NCBI GenBank assembly: GCA_902826615.1
Contig: CADEFN010000002.1
Location: 1 to 64,000 of the forward strand
Origin: an uncultured Gemmatimonadota bacterium
GTDB taxonomy: Bacteria > Gemmatimonadota > Gemmatimonadetes > Gemmatimonadales > Gemmatimonadaceae
DNA length: 64,000 nt
Reading direction: 5' to 3'
The position numbers and the translations under genes were made by a program. Shown piece after piece: positions 1-9,000 of the stretch (the first letter of the stretch is position 1; the number at the start of each line of letters is the position of its first letter). Under the pieces are notes generated by a model that saw only the letters and a list, made by a program, of their open reading frames with translations, made no database searches and was not told the origin of the DNA.

Positions 1-233
1 GCGTGTGGTGCCAGGCCTGTGAGTCACGGCACGTCGCCCAGTGGCGATGGCGCCAGGCGAGCGACGTCGGCCACGCTGGCTAACCAGCGGCTGCAGGCTG
101 ACGGGCCGTCAGGGGCGGGCCGCCCCGCCCGGGCGGGCACACACAGGTCCGCGCGACCGGATCATGCTGAAAGTCGCTGGGCTGGAAGCGGCGCGGCGCT
201 GCCGGTGGCGCCGTCAGCGGCGGGCGCGTGCCG

Positions 234-1577
234 TCAACGACCCGCCGGACGCGCCGCGCGCCGCGCCGCCTGGAACAGGGCCTCGCGCGCCGCGGCATCG
301 AACACACGACCGTTGGCCACGACCGCGTGAATGCGGCGCAGGTTCGTCACCTGCACCAGCGGGTCGGCATCGAGCACGACCAGGTCGGCCACCTTCCCGC
401 GCGCCACCGTGCCGAGCGAATCGGCGGCGAGGTAACGCGCCGGTTCGGTGGTGACGGTGCGCAACGCCTCACGGGGGGTGAGTCCCGACTGCACCAGCAG
501 CTCCAGCTCGCCGACGATCCCCGCGCCCGGGCCGCCGACCGCCAGCGGTGCGTCCGTTCCGCCGAGGATCGGGACGCCGGCGCGATGCAGCGCCCCGACC
601 AGCGCCATGCGCCGCGCGAACAACGCCTCACCCGCGGCCACCGAGCCCGGGGGCGGCGTGGGCGGCAGCTCCATCTCCATCGCCAACCGCAGCATCAACG
701 AGTCGCCGTAGAACTGCGCCGTGCTGTCACCCGGGACGATCGGGACGCGCATCGCCGACAGCATGCGCTGCACCGTGAGCGTGGGCGTCACCCACGTGCG
801 GTTGCGCGCCAGTCTGGCGTACATCGCTTGCTGCGACACCGACGTGCACTCCCCCATCACGTAGCGCTGCAACGCGATCCCGCGGGCGATCACCGCCGAG
901 TCGGCGGGGGTGCACTCATTCAGGAAAGCGTAGAGATGCTCGAGCGAGCGCTGCCCCGAGTCCGATGCCTGGAGCGGCGTCACCGGCAGCGTGACGTGTC
1001 CGGCAAAGGCGATGCGCTTGCGTCGCGCCGCGCGGGCGGCGGCAAAGTACGCCGTCGGCGTGAGGAAGCCGTGCACCTTCACGAAGTCCACGCCTAACGC
1101 CACCAGCGAGTCGACGCCGCGCGTCGCGCTGGCCTCGTCGCTCGCGCGCAGGTACGGCATCCCGAGCGCAGGCGGGAGGTCGCGCCCGATGATGTACGGA
1201 CCGGAGATGACCAGGCGTGGCCCGACGAGCGTCCCGGCCGCGATCTCGCGCTGCCACCCACGCAGCCGCGACAGCGAGCCATTCATGTCGCGCACCCCGG
1301 TGACGCCCGCGGCGACGAACAGCGGCAGCAGCGCGCGCCCACCGCTGGCGTCGGCGTGGACGTGCATGTCCCACATCCCGGGAATCACGTACTTGCCGCG
1401 CCCCTCGATCACTCGCGCCCCAGCAGGAATGGTGGTCGTCGCACTCGCGCCGACCGCCTCGACGTGCGTCCCCCGCACCACGATCGTCATGTCGCGGCGC
1501 ACGGCCGAGACATCGGGGTCGATCAGCGTGACGTGCGTGATCGCGAGGAGCTGCAGCGCGAGCGTGATGGCAGGCAT
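234..1577 (-). CDS. Amidohydrolase family metal-dependent hydrolase
   Basis: This 447-residue protein has the amidohydrolase (imidazolonepropionase-like) layout. A short beta-sandwich lead is followed by the first metal motif His72-x-His74 (context WDMHVHAD), an internal KVHG lysine, AGHV and LEHLY histidines, and a GGTDAPL aspartate. The C-terminal segment GKVADLVVLDADPL is the usual second half of the sandwich. All metal ligands expected for a binuclear hydrolase appear present. The N-terminus is hydrophobic but short (about ten residues), so export is possible rather than certain. The substrate cannot be named; relatives cleave cyclic amides and dipeptides such as Xaa-Pro. It lies upstream on the same strand as no close partner and about 190 bases from the S41 peptidase gene. 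Confidence 0.9.
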   Translation of the reverse strand: MPAITLALQLLAITHVTLIDPDVSAVRRDMTIVVRGTHVEAVGASATTTIPAGARVIEGRGKYVIPGMWDMHVHADASGGRALLPLFVAAGVTGVRDMNGSLSRLRGWQREIAAGTLVGPRLVISGPYIIGRDLPPALGMPYLRASDEASATRGVDSLVALGVDFVKVHGFLTPTAYFAAARAARRKRIAFAGHVTLPVTPLQASDSGQRSLEHLYAFLNECTPADSAVIARGIALQRYVMGECTSVSQQAMYARLARNRTWVTPTLTVQRMLSAMRVPIVPGDSTAQFYGDSLMLRLAMEMELPPTPPPGSVAAGEALFARRMALVGALHRAGVPILGGTDAPLAVGGPGAGIVGELELLVQSGLTPREALRTVTTEPARYLAADSLGTVARGKVADLVVLDADPLVQVTNLRRIHAVVANGRVFDAAAREALFQAARRAARPAGR

Positions 1578-1769
1578 GAGTGCGTGAGGAGGGTGGGGCG
1601 AGGGCCAGCAGCACGGCGGGCGAATCTCGGACGACGCTGGCGTGGCTACATCCTACCGCACCGCTCGCGCGGCGCCAACCGCGATCCCGGCGTGCACTCG
1701 CGCCGCGCACATCCACGTGCGCAAACGGACCGCAGCCAACTCCGGCGACCACGCAGGTTCAGAAGCGTT

Positions 1770-3239
1770 TCACGGCGGCGTGCGCGCCACGGCAAATGCG
1801 CGATCGAGCGCCGCATCGATGCCGTGCAGGGTTTCCTCGATCCTCCGGGGGATCTCGATGTCCGGCAGCGTGCCGCGCCCCTTCGGGCCCGGACGAACGG
1901 CGTTCACGTACCCGTACATCTGCACGAACACTTTGAAGCGGGAGTTCGGCAGGATGACGGTGGCATTGAGCCCCGATGTGTTCCCCTCGTACGCGCCGCC
2001 GGTCTCCTCGCCTATGAATGTCGCGCGATTCATGCTCCGCAAGACCGCGGTCACATCGGCCGAAGTTGAAAACGTCCCGCCGTCGATGAGTACGACAAGT
2101 CGACCAGGAAAAGGCTTCGTAGCAGGGGCCTGTTCGGCGACGCCCTCATGAAGGTCGCGCGTCACTCGATAGCCGCCACCGGGATGCGGGGTCGTGCCGG
2201 CTCTGGTTGACTCAAACGTCCGCGGAAGCCAGGTAGCGAACGAGGGTGCGATTGAAGTGAGATGGATGTAGTCGAAATACCGGAAGGGCTTGTCGGTGAA
2301 GTACGAGACAAGCTTGGCGCCGAACATGTCCGCGCCACCGCCGTTTCCTCTCAAGTCGAGGATCATCGCCGACACGCGTCGGTCGACCGCCAGTGCGACC
2401 GCCGAATCCAGCGACGCGAGAAATCCGTTCCCGACAAACGAGCGAATCTTGAGGAGCGCGACCTGCGAATCGCCAACAAAACGCAGCGAAATGTTCTCGG
2501 GCGGTTCGGCGATCCTCGCCACAGCCGTGCGATATGCGACGTTCGCCGCGTTGCTGTTTACATTCGCTGATCGCTGCGACGCCAAGACGCCGGATACCGA
2601 GGCCGTCACGGCTGTGCCGTCGCCGGCGCGTGCCGTGATCACGTACTCAGACGCCGTGTCGATGTTCATCCAGTAGCGAAACGGGAACGAACTGCCGAAG
2701 GCGACACGCCGCCCGGTTTCAATGAAGCCGTCACGCCGGATGGTTGGCATGATCCGCGCGAGCAGCTCGGCAATCGCGTGTCCGTTGACCGACGTGATCT
2801 CCATTCCCGGCCGGATGATGCTGTCGTCGCGAGTCGCATTCGCGGTGACAAAAAGGCGCGTACCCTCGAGCACGACGTTCAGCGGGAAGCGCAACGCTCG
2901 ATCCAATTCAGCGGTCGTCGAGTCGTCCTGGTCCGCGCGCGCGTGTCCGTCACCGGTCTCCGCCAGCAGTTCGTTCACCAAGCCGAAGAATTCGCGCCTC
3001 GACATCGCGTGGTTCGCGCGCGCGCGCACGGCGTCAAAGCGCCGGTCGAGCGCTGGCTTCGGCGTGAAGCGGTAGAGCGAACCATGCGCCTCTTCGAGCG
3101 ATCGGCGGACCACGTCCAGGTCCTGTCGGGCCTGGGCCGCCGACAGTCGCGCGGGAATCCCTTGCGCCGTGGCCGGGTGCGCCACGACTACGAGGAGCGT
3201 CACCGCGGCCAAGCTTCGTCGATGCCCGGCTATCGTCAT
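1770..3239 (-). CDS. S41 family peptidase, exported
   Basis: I place the start at the ATG at 3239, which gives 489 residues beginning with a clear signal peptide (MTIAGHRRSLAAVTLLVVVA, cleavage near ATAQG). The longer reading frame adds 54 residues rich in Pro and Arg that do not look like protein. The C-terminal half carries the tail-specific protease fold: ILDLRGNGGG near residue 293, GGTFSTSADVT near residue 390 containing the candidate nucleophilic serine, and FIGEETGG after it. An N-terminal helical segment with HGSLYRFTP is typical of S41 proteins of this type. It probably cleaves peptides in the periplasm or at the cell surface. The natural substrate is unknown. Confidence 0.9.
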   Translation of the reverse strand: MTIAGHRRSLAAVTLLVVVAHPATAQGIPARLSAAQARQDLDVVRRSLEEAHGSLYRFTPKPALDRRFDAVRARANHAMSRREFFGLVNELLAETGDGHARADQDDSTTAELDRALRFPLNVVLEGTRLFVTANATRDDSIIRPGMEITSVNGHAIAELLARIMPTIRRDGFIETGRRVAFGSSFPFRYWMNIDTASEYVITARAGDGTAVTASVSGVLASQRSANVNSNAANVAYRTAVARIAEPPENISLRFVGDSQVALLKIRSFVGNGFLASLDSAVALAVDRRVSAMILDLRGNGGGADMFGAKLVSYFTDKPFRYFDYIHLTSIAPSFATWLPRTFESTRAGTTPHPGGGYRVTRDLHEGVAEQAPATKPFPGRLVVLIDGGTFSTSADVTAVLRSMNRATFIGEETGGAYEGNTSGLNATVILPNSRFKVFVQMYGYVNAVRPGPKGRGTLPDIEIPRRIEETLHGIDAALDRAFAVARTPP

Positions 3240-3716
3240 ATCGTAATGCTCACGGAGTGGAGGGGGAGCGGGATCCGCAGGCTGTGGATTCTGTTTTGAC
3301 CGCCCAAGGCCGCGCACGGTTTGAAGCGGCGCATGGATCGGGCGGCCGGCAACTCGGCGATCCCGCGCCCACCGCCGCCCGCGTGGGTCCCCATGCGTCA
3401 CGCGGGGGGGGCGTGCCCCCAGACTCGCTCGGCGTGCGGTGTAGGGACGGTCACAGTCGCACCCTGCCTAACCTTGCGTTGCTGCTCGACACCCACAGCA
3501 CAATGAGACCAACTCTACGACGCGCCCCGATCACGGACTTCTGTCCGCTGTCGGTGAGCCGGTAAGACTGGCGCTGGGAGCCATCGGGAACCAACCGGAC
3601 GACCTGCTCCGGCGCCCTCCCCAGCCTCCCTGGTAGAGAGTGCCACGCTCGCATCACGCATCGCGCGCACACGAGCCGACGTCGGGCGGCGGGACCACGC
3701 GGGCGGGTGGCTCGCT
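3240..3716. other. Intergenic stretch with a possible regulator relic
   Basis: No intact gene is seen in these 477 bases between the S41 peptidase and the DUF418 gene. The minus-strand frame from about 3654 to 3451 reads like the wing of a MarR or PadR type regulator and is listed separately. The remainder is GC-rich sequence without repeats or a recognisable RNA. Confidence 0.5.
3451..3654 (-). pseudogene. Possible winged-helix regulator fragment
   Basis: The frame ending at 3451 contains EQVVRLVPDGSQRQSYRLTDSGQKSV. This resembles the recognition wing and following helix of MarR, HxlR or PadR type regulators, where a basic beta-hairpin is followed by Y.LT..G. No helix-turn-helix core precedes it, because the frame runs backwards into the antisense of the DUF418 gene. 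If it is real it is a decayed remnant. Chance resemblance in GC-rich DNA is the main alternative. Confidence 0.25.
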
Positions 3717-4901
3717 TCAGCGGGTTGCGGCCCTGTAGGTCATCCGCCGCCATAGCCACTCGACCGGGCCTGTGCGGAAGTGCGCGAGCCATGCGCGGCT
3801 CGCCCACACCTGCAGCGCGAAGAAGGCGACGCCGCCCAGGATGATCAGGTTCATGGGGACGAGTCCGTAGAGCCCGAGCCCGTAGCCATTGAAGACGAGC
3901 GTGCACACGACCGACTGGAGCAGATATTGCGACAGCGTGGTCCTGCCGAGTGGTGCCAGCACACCAACGATGCGCTGCCACGCGGGGGCGAGCGTGAGCA
4001 GCAGGATGCCGGCCGCATAACCGATGGTGAGCGTGGGGCGCGCGAAGAACGCGACCGCCTTGATAAGCACACGCAGCGGCCGGAAGGCGAGGTCGGCCAC
4101 GGCCGCATGCAGCCGGTCCTGCGGGATCAGGTTCGCGATCACGCCCAGCACGAAGCACCACACGAAAACGCGCTTCAGTGTGCGCACGCGCGACTGCGGT
4201 TCTGCGAACAGACCCGTGCGCCAGAAGTAGATGCCGAGGATGAAGAATGGCGACAGGATCGGCAGCCGGTTCGCCAATCGCTGCGGCCCCACCACGTGCA
4301 CAAACTCCCACGCGCGGAACCGCAACGCCTCGAGCCACGTGCCATGGGCGTAGTAGCGCTGTGCCATGGCGTAGGACTCGGCCGCCTGATCGGGCCGTTC
4401 GCCCTGCGCGATGACCGGCAGCGCCAGTAGCACGGAGATCACGAGCACGGCCGGGATCGCCCAGAGGATGCGGCCGCCCTTCAAACGCATGAACGGCAGC
4501 ACCAGCAGGCTGATGACGGCGTAGTCGAGGAGGATGTCGATGTTCCAGAGCAGCAGCGTGTGAGCGAGCCCCAACAGCGCCAGCGCACCGGCGCGCCGGA
4601 ACGCGTGCGGCAGATACGACACGCCGCGCGCATGCGCGTGGTCGTATTGAATCGCGATCCCGGCACCGAACAACATGGCGAGCAGTGCCGCCGACTTGGT
4701 CTCGAGCAGCGCGCGACGCAGGAACGCGAGCGCTGCCCCGCCCCAGCCCATGGGGTACGGTATACCCGACTCGATCGCGAAGTCGGAGCCGCTGAACGCG
4801 CCCAGGTTCACGAGCAGCACGCCCAGGAGCGCGAAGCCCCGGAGGATGTCGAGCTGTGGGAGCCGCTCGCCGGGCGCGGTCGGTCGGAGCGATGAACTCA
4901 A
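3717..4901 (-). CDS. DUF418 family integral membrane protein
   Basis: The 394-residue product opens with the family hallmark LPQLDILRGFALLGVLLVNL and carries about eight to ten hydrophobic segments. The C-terminal half contains the DUF418 region, including GRTTLSQYLLQSV and FRTGPVEWLWRR at the extreme end, which is the typical terminus of YeiB-like proteins. The biochemical role of DUF418 proteins is not established. The start codon overlaps the stop of the upstream tetR-like gene as ATGA, so the two are translationally coupled. The TetR regulator therefore probably controls this gene. Confidence 0.93.
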   Translation of the reverse strand: MSSSLRPTAPGERLPQLDILRGFALLGVLLVNLGAFSGSDFAIESGIPYPMGWGGAALAFLRRALLETKSAALLAMLFGAGIAIQYDHAHARGVSYLPHAFRRAGALALLGLAHTLLLWNIDILLDYAVISLLVLPFMRLKGGRILWAIPAVLVISVLLALPVIAQGERPDQAAESYAMAQRYYAHGTWLEALRFRAWEFVHVVGPQRLANRLPILSPFFILGIYFWRTGLFAEPQSRVRTLKRVFVWCFVLGVIANLIPQDRLHAAVADLAFRPLRVLIKAVAFFARPTLTIGYAAGILLLTLAPAWQRIVGVLAPLGRTTLSQYLLQSVVCTLVFNGYGLGLYGLVPMNLIILGGVAFFALQVWASRAWLAHFRTGPVEWLWRRMTYRAATR

Positions 4902-5512
4902 CGTGCGCTCGCGGAGCGGCGCGCGCGGCGAGGCGCCGCGGTGGTGCGCTTGGCGCGTGCCGGGCTCGTTAGCCCCAGCAAGAGAGCGGCGATCCGCTTG
5001 GCCCGCATGGCCGGCTCCGGCGTGCCCACGCGCACGGCGGTGACCGCGGCGCCATCGAACAACTGCATGAGATCGGGCGCGTGCGAATCATCCAACCCCG
5101 CGTCGCGTAGCAGGCCCGCGAGATAACCCTCGAAGCGCGACTTGTGCTGGGCCGCCGCGCGGTGCGCGGTATCATTGCGGTCCGGCATCTCCGACATGGT
5201 GTTGAGCAGACCGCAGCCTCGGTAGCGCTCGGCCTTGAAGCGCAACGCCAGCGCATCGAACACGGCCAGCGGCCGATCGCGCGGATCCGGCGCCAGACGC
5301 TTGACCTCGCGCTCGAACCATGCGAGCACGCGCTCATCGCGCGCTTGCACGCAGGCCAGAACGAGCCCGTCCTTCGACTTGAAGTGGCGGTAGAAGCTCA
5401 TGCGGGCCACGTCGGCCTGCGCAATGATGGCGTCGATCCCCACCGCCCGCACGCCTTCGCGGTAGAACAGTTCACCCGCCACCTCGAGGATCCTGTCACG
5501 CACTGCGCTCAT
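4898..5512 (-). CDS. TetR/AcrR family transcriptional regulator
   Basis: The 204-residue protein has the canonical TetR DNA-binding domain at residues 5-50: RDRILEVAGELFYREGVRAV, then a recognition helix around ADVARMSFYRHFKSKDGLV. The remaining helices form the ligand-binding and dimerisation part and end in a Lys/Arg/Ala-rich tail. An AGGAGGG ribosome binding site lies 8 bases before the ATG. An imperfect palindrome just upstream (5540-5559) is a candidate autoregulatory operator. The gene overlaps the DUF418 membrane protein gene by four bases, which makes that gene its likely target. The inducer is unknown. Confidence 0.95.
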   Translation of the reverse strand: MSAVRDRILEVAGELFYREGVRAVGIDAIIAQADVARMSFYRHFKSKDGLVLACVQARDERVLAWFEREVKRLAPDPRDRPLAVFDALALRFKAERYRGCGLLNTMSEMPDRNDTAHRAAAQHKSRFEGYLAGLLRDAGLDDSHAPDLMQLFDGAAVTAVRVGTPEPAMRAKRIAALLLGLTSPARAKRTTAAPRRARRSASAR

Positions 5513-5539
5513 GGGCTGTTCCCTCCTGTGCCCGAGAAT

Positions 5540-5559
5540 GGTATAGACTGGTCGGTATC
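5540..5559. promoter_or_regulatory. Candidate TetR operator
   Basis: The 20 bases from 5540 to 5559 form an imperfect inverted repeat (GGTATAGAC, TG, GTCGGTATC) with matching AGAC and GTC half-site cores. They lie about 30 bases upstream of the tetR-like start. This layout is usual for TetR autoregulation, but no second copy was found to support it. Confidence 0.45.
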
Positions 5560-5564
5560 ATGTC

Positions 5565-5684
5565 AAACGCAGTGATGGCCGCGCGGTCGGTGGGGAGGGT
5601 CGCGCGCCGAACGAGGACGCCCTCCGCGTCGACGGTGTGGAAGGCGATGGTGCGCTTGTGCAGGTCGAGTCCGGAGTACAGCAT
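5565..5684 (-). pseudogene. Truncated IS110 family transposase (N-terminus only)
   Basis: From the ATG at 5684, behind a GGAG ribosome binding site, the frame reads MLYSGLDLHKRTIAFHTVDA and continues for about 40 residues. This is the opening of the DEDD catalytic domain of IS110 transposases, with the first acidic residue in GLDLHKR. After the segment DRAAITAF the similarity stops and the frame runs into the tetR promoter region. The rest of the domain and the C-terminal Tnp20 part are missing. The insertion sequence is therefore a dead relic truncated at its 3' side. Confidence 0.75.
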
Positions 5685-5870
5685 TGGAGGAGCTCCCAAG
5701 GAGGACAGCTACGGTATTCAGTCGTTAGGGCTCCTTGGGAATATCAGTGGGTTGCTGCTGCCGCCGCTTGAATGGGAGCGAGGACTGAACGTGCCAAGTG
5801 TCTTCTGCACCTGAGAACTGAGTCGGCCTGACCGCAAGCGCACCGTCCCACCTCCCATCACACACCCCGA
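5685..5870 (-). ncRNA. Possible relic of IS110 left end with bridge-RNA region
   Basis: In the IS110 group the non-coding end next to the transposase start encodes a structured bridge RNA. Here the bases immediately before the relic start hold a perfect 10-bp inverted repeat, TCCCAAGGAG at 5694-5703 and CTCCTTGGGA at 5731-5740, around a 27-base loop. The assignment rests on position and this hairpin only; the far boundary is a guess. No gene is seen between here and the signalling gene at 6065. Confidence 0.35.
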
Positions 5871-6064
5871 ACCGTGAAGATGGGAAATTCCTCACGCGCC
5901 CCAAACCCACGCGGTCGAAGAGCGGCTCGTCTGACCTCCCCCTACAACCCCTCAACGACGCTTTCCACCGCCGGAGCCGCGTGGCGCGGCCCCCTCAGCA
6001 ACCGTATGTTCTCGCGTTTCGGCAGAGTTCGCCATCGGAGACACCCTATTATGGAAGTGCGTCC

Positions 6065-9000
6065 GTGATTGAGGTCTTGGGCTACGAAATCACAGAGACA
6101 CTCGGCGACGGCCGAGTCACCGCAGTCTACCGCGCCAGGGGAGAGACTGGTGACGTGGTGCTCAAGTGCCTGGTCGAACCCTACCCGACCGCACAACAAA
6201 TCGAGGCGTACCGCTCCGAATTCGCGATCCTTTCGCGTCTCACCTCACCGGGCGTCGTTCGCGCGCGGGAACTGCGCGAGGCCGGCAACGGGCTCGTGCT
6301 GGTCATGGAGTCTGTCCCGGGACCGACGCTCCGCGAGTCGATCAAACGCGGCCCCATGCCGGTCAAGAAATTTCTCGACTTCGCGCGACATATCGTTGCG
6401 ACGATTGGCGAGGTACACGCGGCCGGGGTGATTCATAAAGACATCAACCCTGACAACATCCTCTACGATCCGAGCACGGGGACGGTCCGGCTGATCGATT
6501 TCGACATCGCCACCGAGCTCCCGCTTGAACACATCGAACTCGCCGAGGTGTCGCAGCTCGAAGGCAGCCTGCCGTATGTGTCGCCCGAGCAGACCGGCCG
6601 CGTCAACCGCCTCCTCGACTCCCGAACGGACCTCTACTCGCTCGGCGCAACGTTCTACGAGGCCCTGACAGGCAAGCCGCCGTTTGAGTCGGATCATCCG
6701 ATGGGCATCCTGCATGGTCATCTGGCACGGCATCCGCGCCCGCTGACCGAGCTGGTGCCGATGCCGCCGGTGCTCTCGGCCATCGTGCTCAAGCTGCTCG
6801 CGAAAGACGCGAGCGAACGGTACCAGAGCTGCGCCGGATTGCTGCATGACCTGGGCGAATGCGACCGTCAGCTGCGTGACACCTACACGGTCGCGGACTT
6901 CCCGCTCGCGCGGCACGATCAGTCCGCCCGTTTCGAATTGCCGTCGCGGCTCTACGGTCGCGACGAGGAGCTGCGTGTCCTGCTTGGGGGCTTCGAGCGC
7001 GTCTGCACCGGTCAGACCGGGGTGCTGATGGTCGAGGGATACTCGGGGATCGGCAAGTCATCACTTGTGAACGCGGTGCACCGCCCACTGGTGCGGGAGC
7101 GAGGTCGCTTTATCCAGGGGAAGTTCGATCTCTATCGTCGCGACAAACCACTCAGCGCCTTCATCGAAGCGTTTCGTGCGCTCGTGGTGCAAATGCTGGT
7201 CGAGGGAGACACGGATCGCTGGAAGCGCGAGATCGAACTCGCACTCGGCGGCAACATCGGGGTCATCGCACAGGAGATTCCCGAGCTCGCACACATCGTC
7301 GGTACCGTCGCGCCACCACCTGAGGTGGGCGCGATGGAAGCACGCAACCGGTTGCACCTCGCCTTTCAGCGGTTTGTCGCGACCGTCGCGCGCCGGCAGT
7401 CGCCGCTGGTGATTTTCATTGACGACCTGCAATGGGCCGATCAGGCATCGCTGCTCCTGATGCAAGCGATTCTGACCAACCCGGAAAGCAGCTACCTGTA
7501 CTTCCTTGGCTGTTACCGCGGTAATGAAGTGGGCGCGGACCACCCGCTCCTCGCCACGATGGAGTCGATCGCCCACGTGCATCCGGTGGAGCGTGTCTCG
7601 CTGCCTCCGCTCACGCGTGAGCATCTGCAGGCGCTGGTGAGCGACGCGTTCGGCGCACGCAAGGAAGAAGCGGCCGAGCTGGCCGGCGTCCTGCTCGAGA
7701 AGACCGCGGGCAATCCATTTTTCGCCGGCGAGTTTCTCCGCGCGCTCAACCGCACGAAACTGTTTGTCCACGACGCGGAGCGCGGCGAGTGGGTGTGGGA
7801 CGCTGCTCGCATCCGGGAGCAGGGGCCGACGGAAAACGTTTCCGAACTGATGAGTGCCCGCCTTGGCGGACTCCCCGCATGGACCCAGGAGGCATTGGGT
7901 GTAGCCGCCGGGCTGGGCAACCAATGCGAGGAGTCGACGCTCGCGGCAGTCCTCGCTACTGACGCAAACGATGTCCAGCGACGTCTCGCGCCCGCTATCG
8001 AGGAAGGAGTGCTGCATCGCGCACGCGCGAGTGCGGGACGTGCACCGCGATACCGCTTTGCCCACGACCGCGTCCAACAAGCGGCGTACGCCTTGATTCC
8101 CGAAGCAGAGCGGCCCGCCCTGCACCTCAAGGTCGCCCGGTTCCTGCTCAGCCAATTCGAGGGCGAGGCGCGCGACGCACGACTGTTCGACATCGTCGAC
8201 CACTTCAATGCGGCGCGCGCAGAACTCACGTCGACCGCCGATCGGACCCAGCTGGCCCGGCTGAATCTGGAAGCCGGGCAACGCGCGACGGCCTCGGCAG
8301 CCTTCGCGCCCGCCTTGCGTTATCTCACCACGGGGTGCGAGGCGTCGGGCGAGGACCGCTGGAACGATGAACCAGACCTGGCACGTGCCCTGTGGCTCGA
8401 CCGGGGTGAATCGGAGTTCCTCAACGGCAACCACGAGGCTTCGGCCCGTTACCTCTCGGAGTTCATCGAGAAGGCACGGACTCCGGTCGAGGCGATGAAG
8501 GCGTATGCGATCCGCCTGGCATCGTACAACGCGCGGGGACAATTCGTCGACGCCATCGGCATCGGACTTGAAGCGCTGGGGTTGCTCGGGATCGAGCTGC
8601 CGAGTGACCCCGCCGAGATCGGTCAGATGACGGGGGCCGAACTCGGGCGGGTGAAGGAGCTGCTCGCGCACCGGTCGATCGAAAGCCTGATCGACCTGCC
8701 GCCCATGCAGGACCCCAAACTGATCGAAGCTATCCGGATTCTGGTCACCCTGACGTCGACCGCATACATCGGCCACCCGCAGATGTATCCGCTGATTGTC
8801 GCGAAGCAGGTGAACCTCTCGATCGAACATGGCAACGCACCGCAGTCGGCCGTGTCGTATTCGTCCTATGCCGTGCTGAACTCACCCGGTGGGCTGGGTG
8901 ATCTGGACACGAGTTACCGCTTTGGCGAACTCGCGCTGGCGATGCTCGATCGCGAGGGCAAATCCGACAACGTCACGAACATCAACTTCGTGTTCGGCAC

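Noticed and set aside
5725-5955. Minus-strand 76-residue frame next to the IS110 relic
   Set aside because: It probably lies in the non-coding end of the insertion sequence and shows no protein family.
7061-8830. Minus-strand open frame of 589 residues
   Set aside because: It is antisense to the giant kinase-cyclase gene, has no recognisable motif, and has the His/Arg/Gln-rich composition typical of shadow frames in GC-rich DNA.
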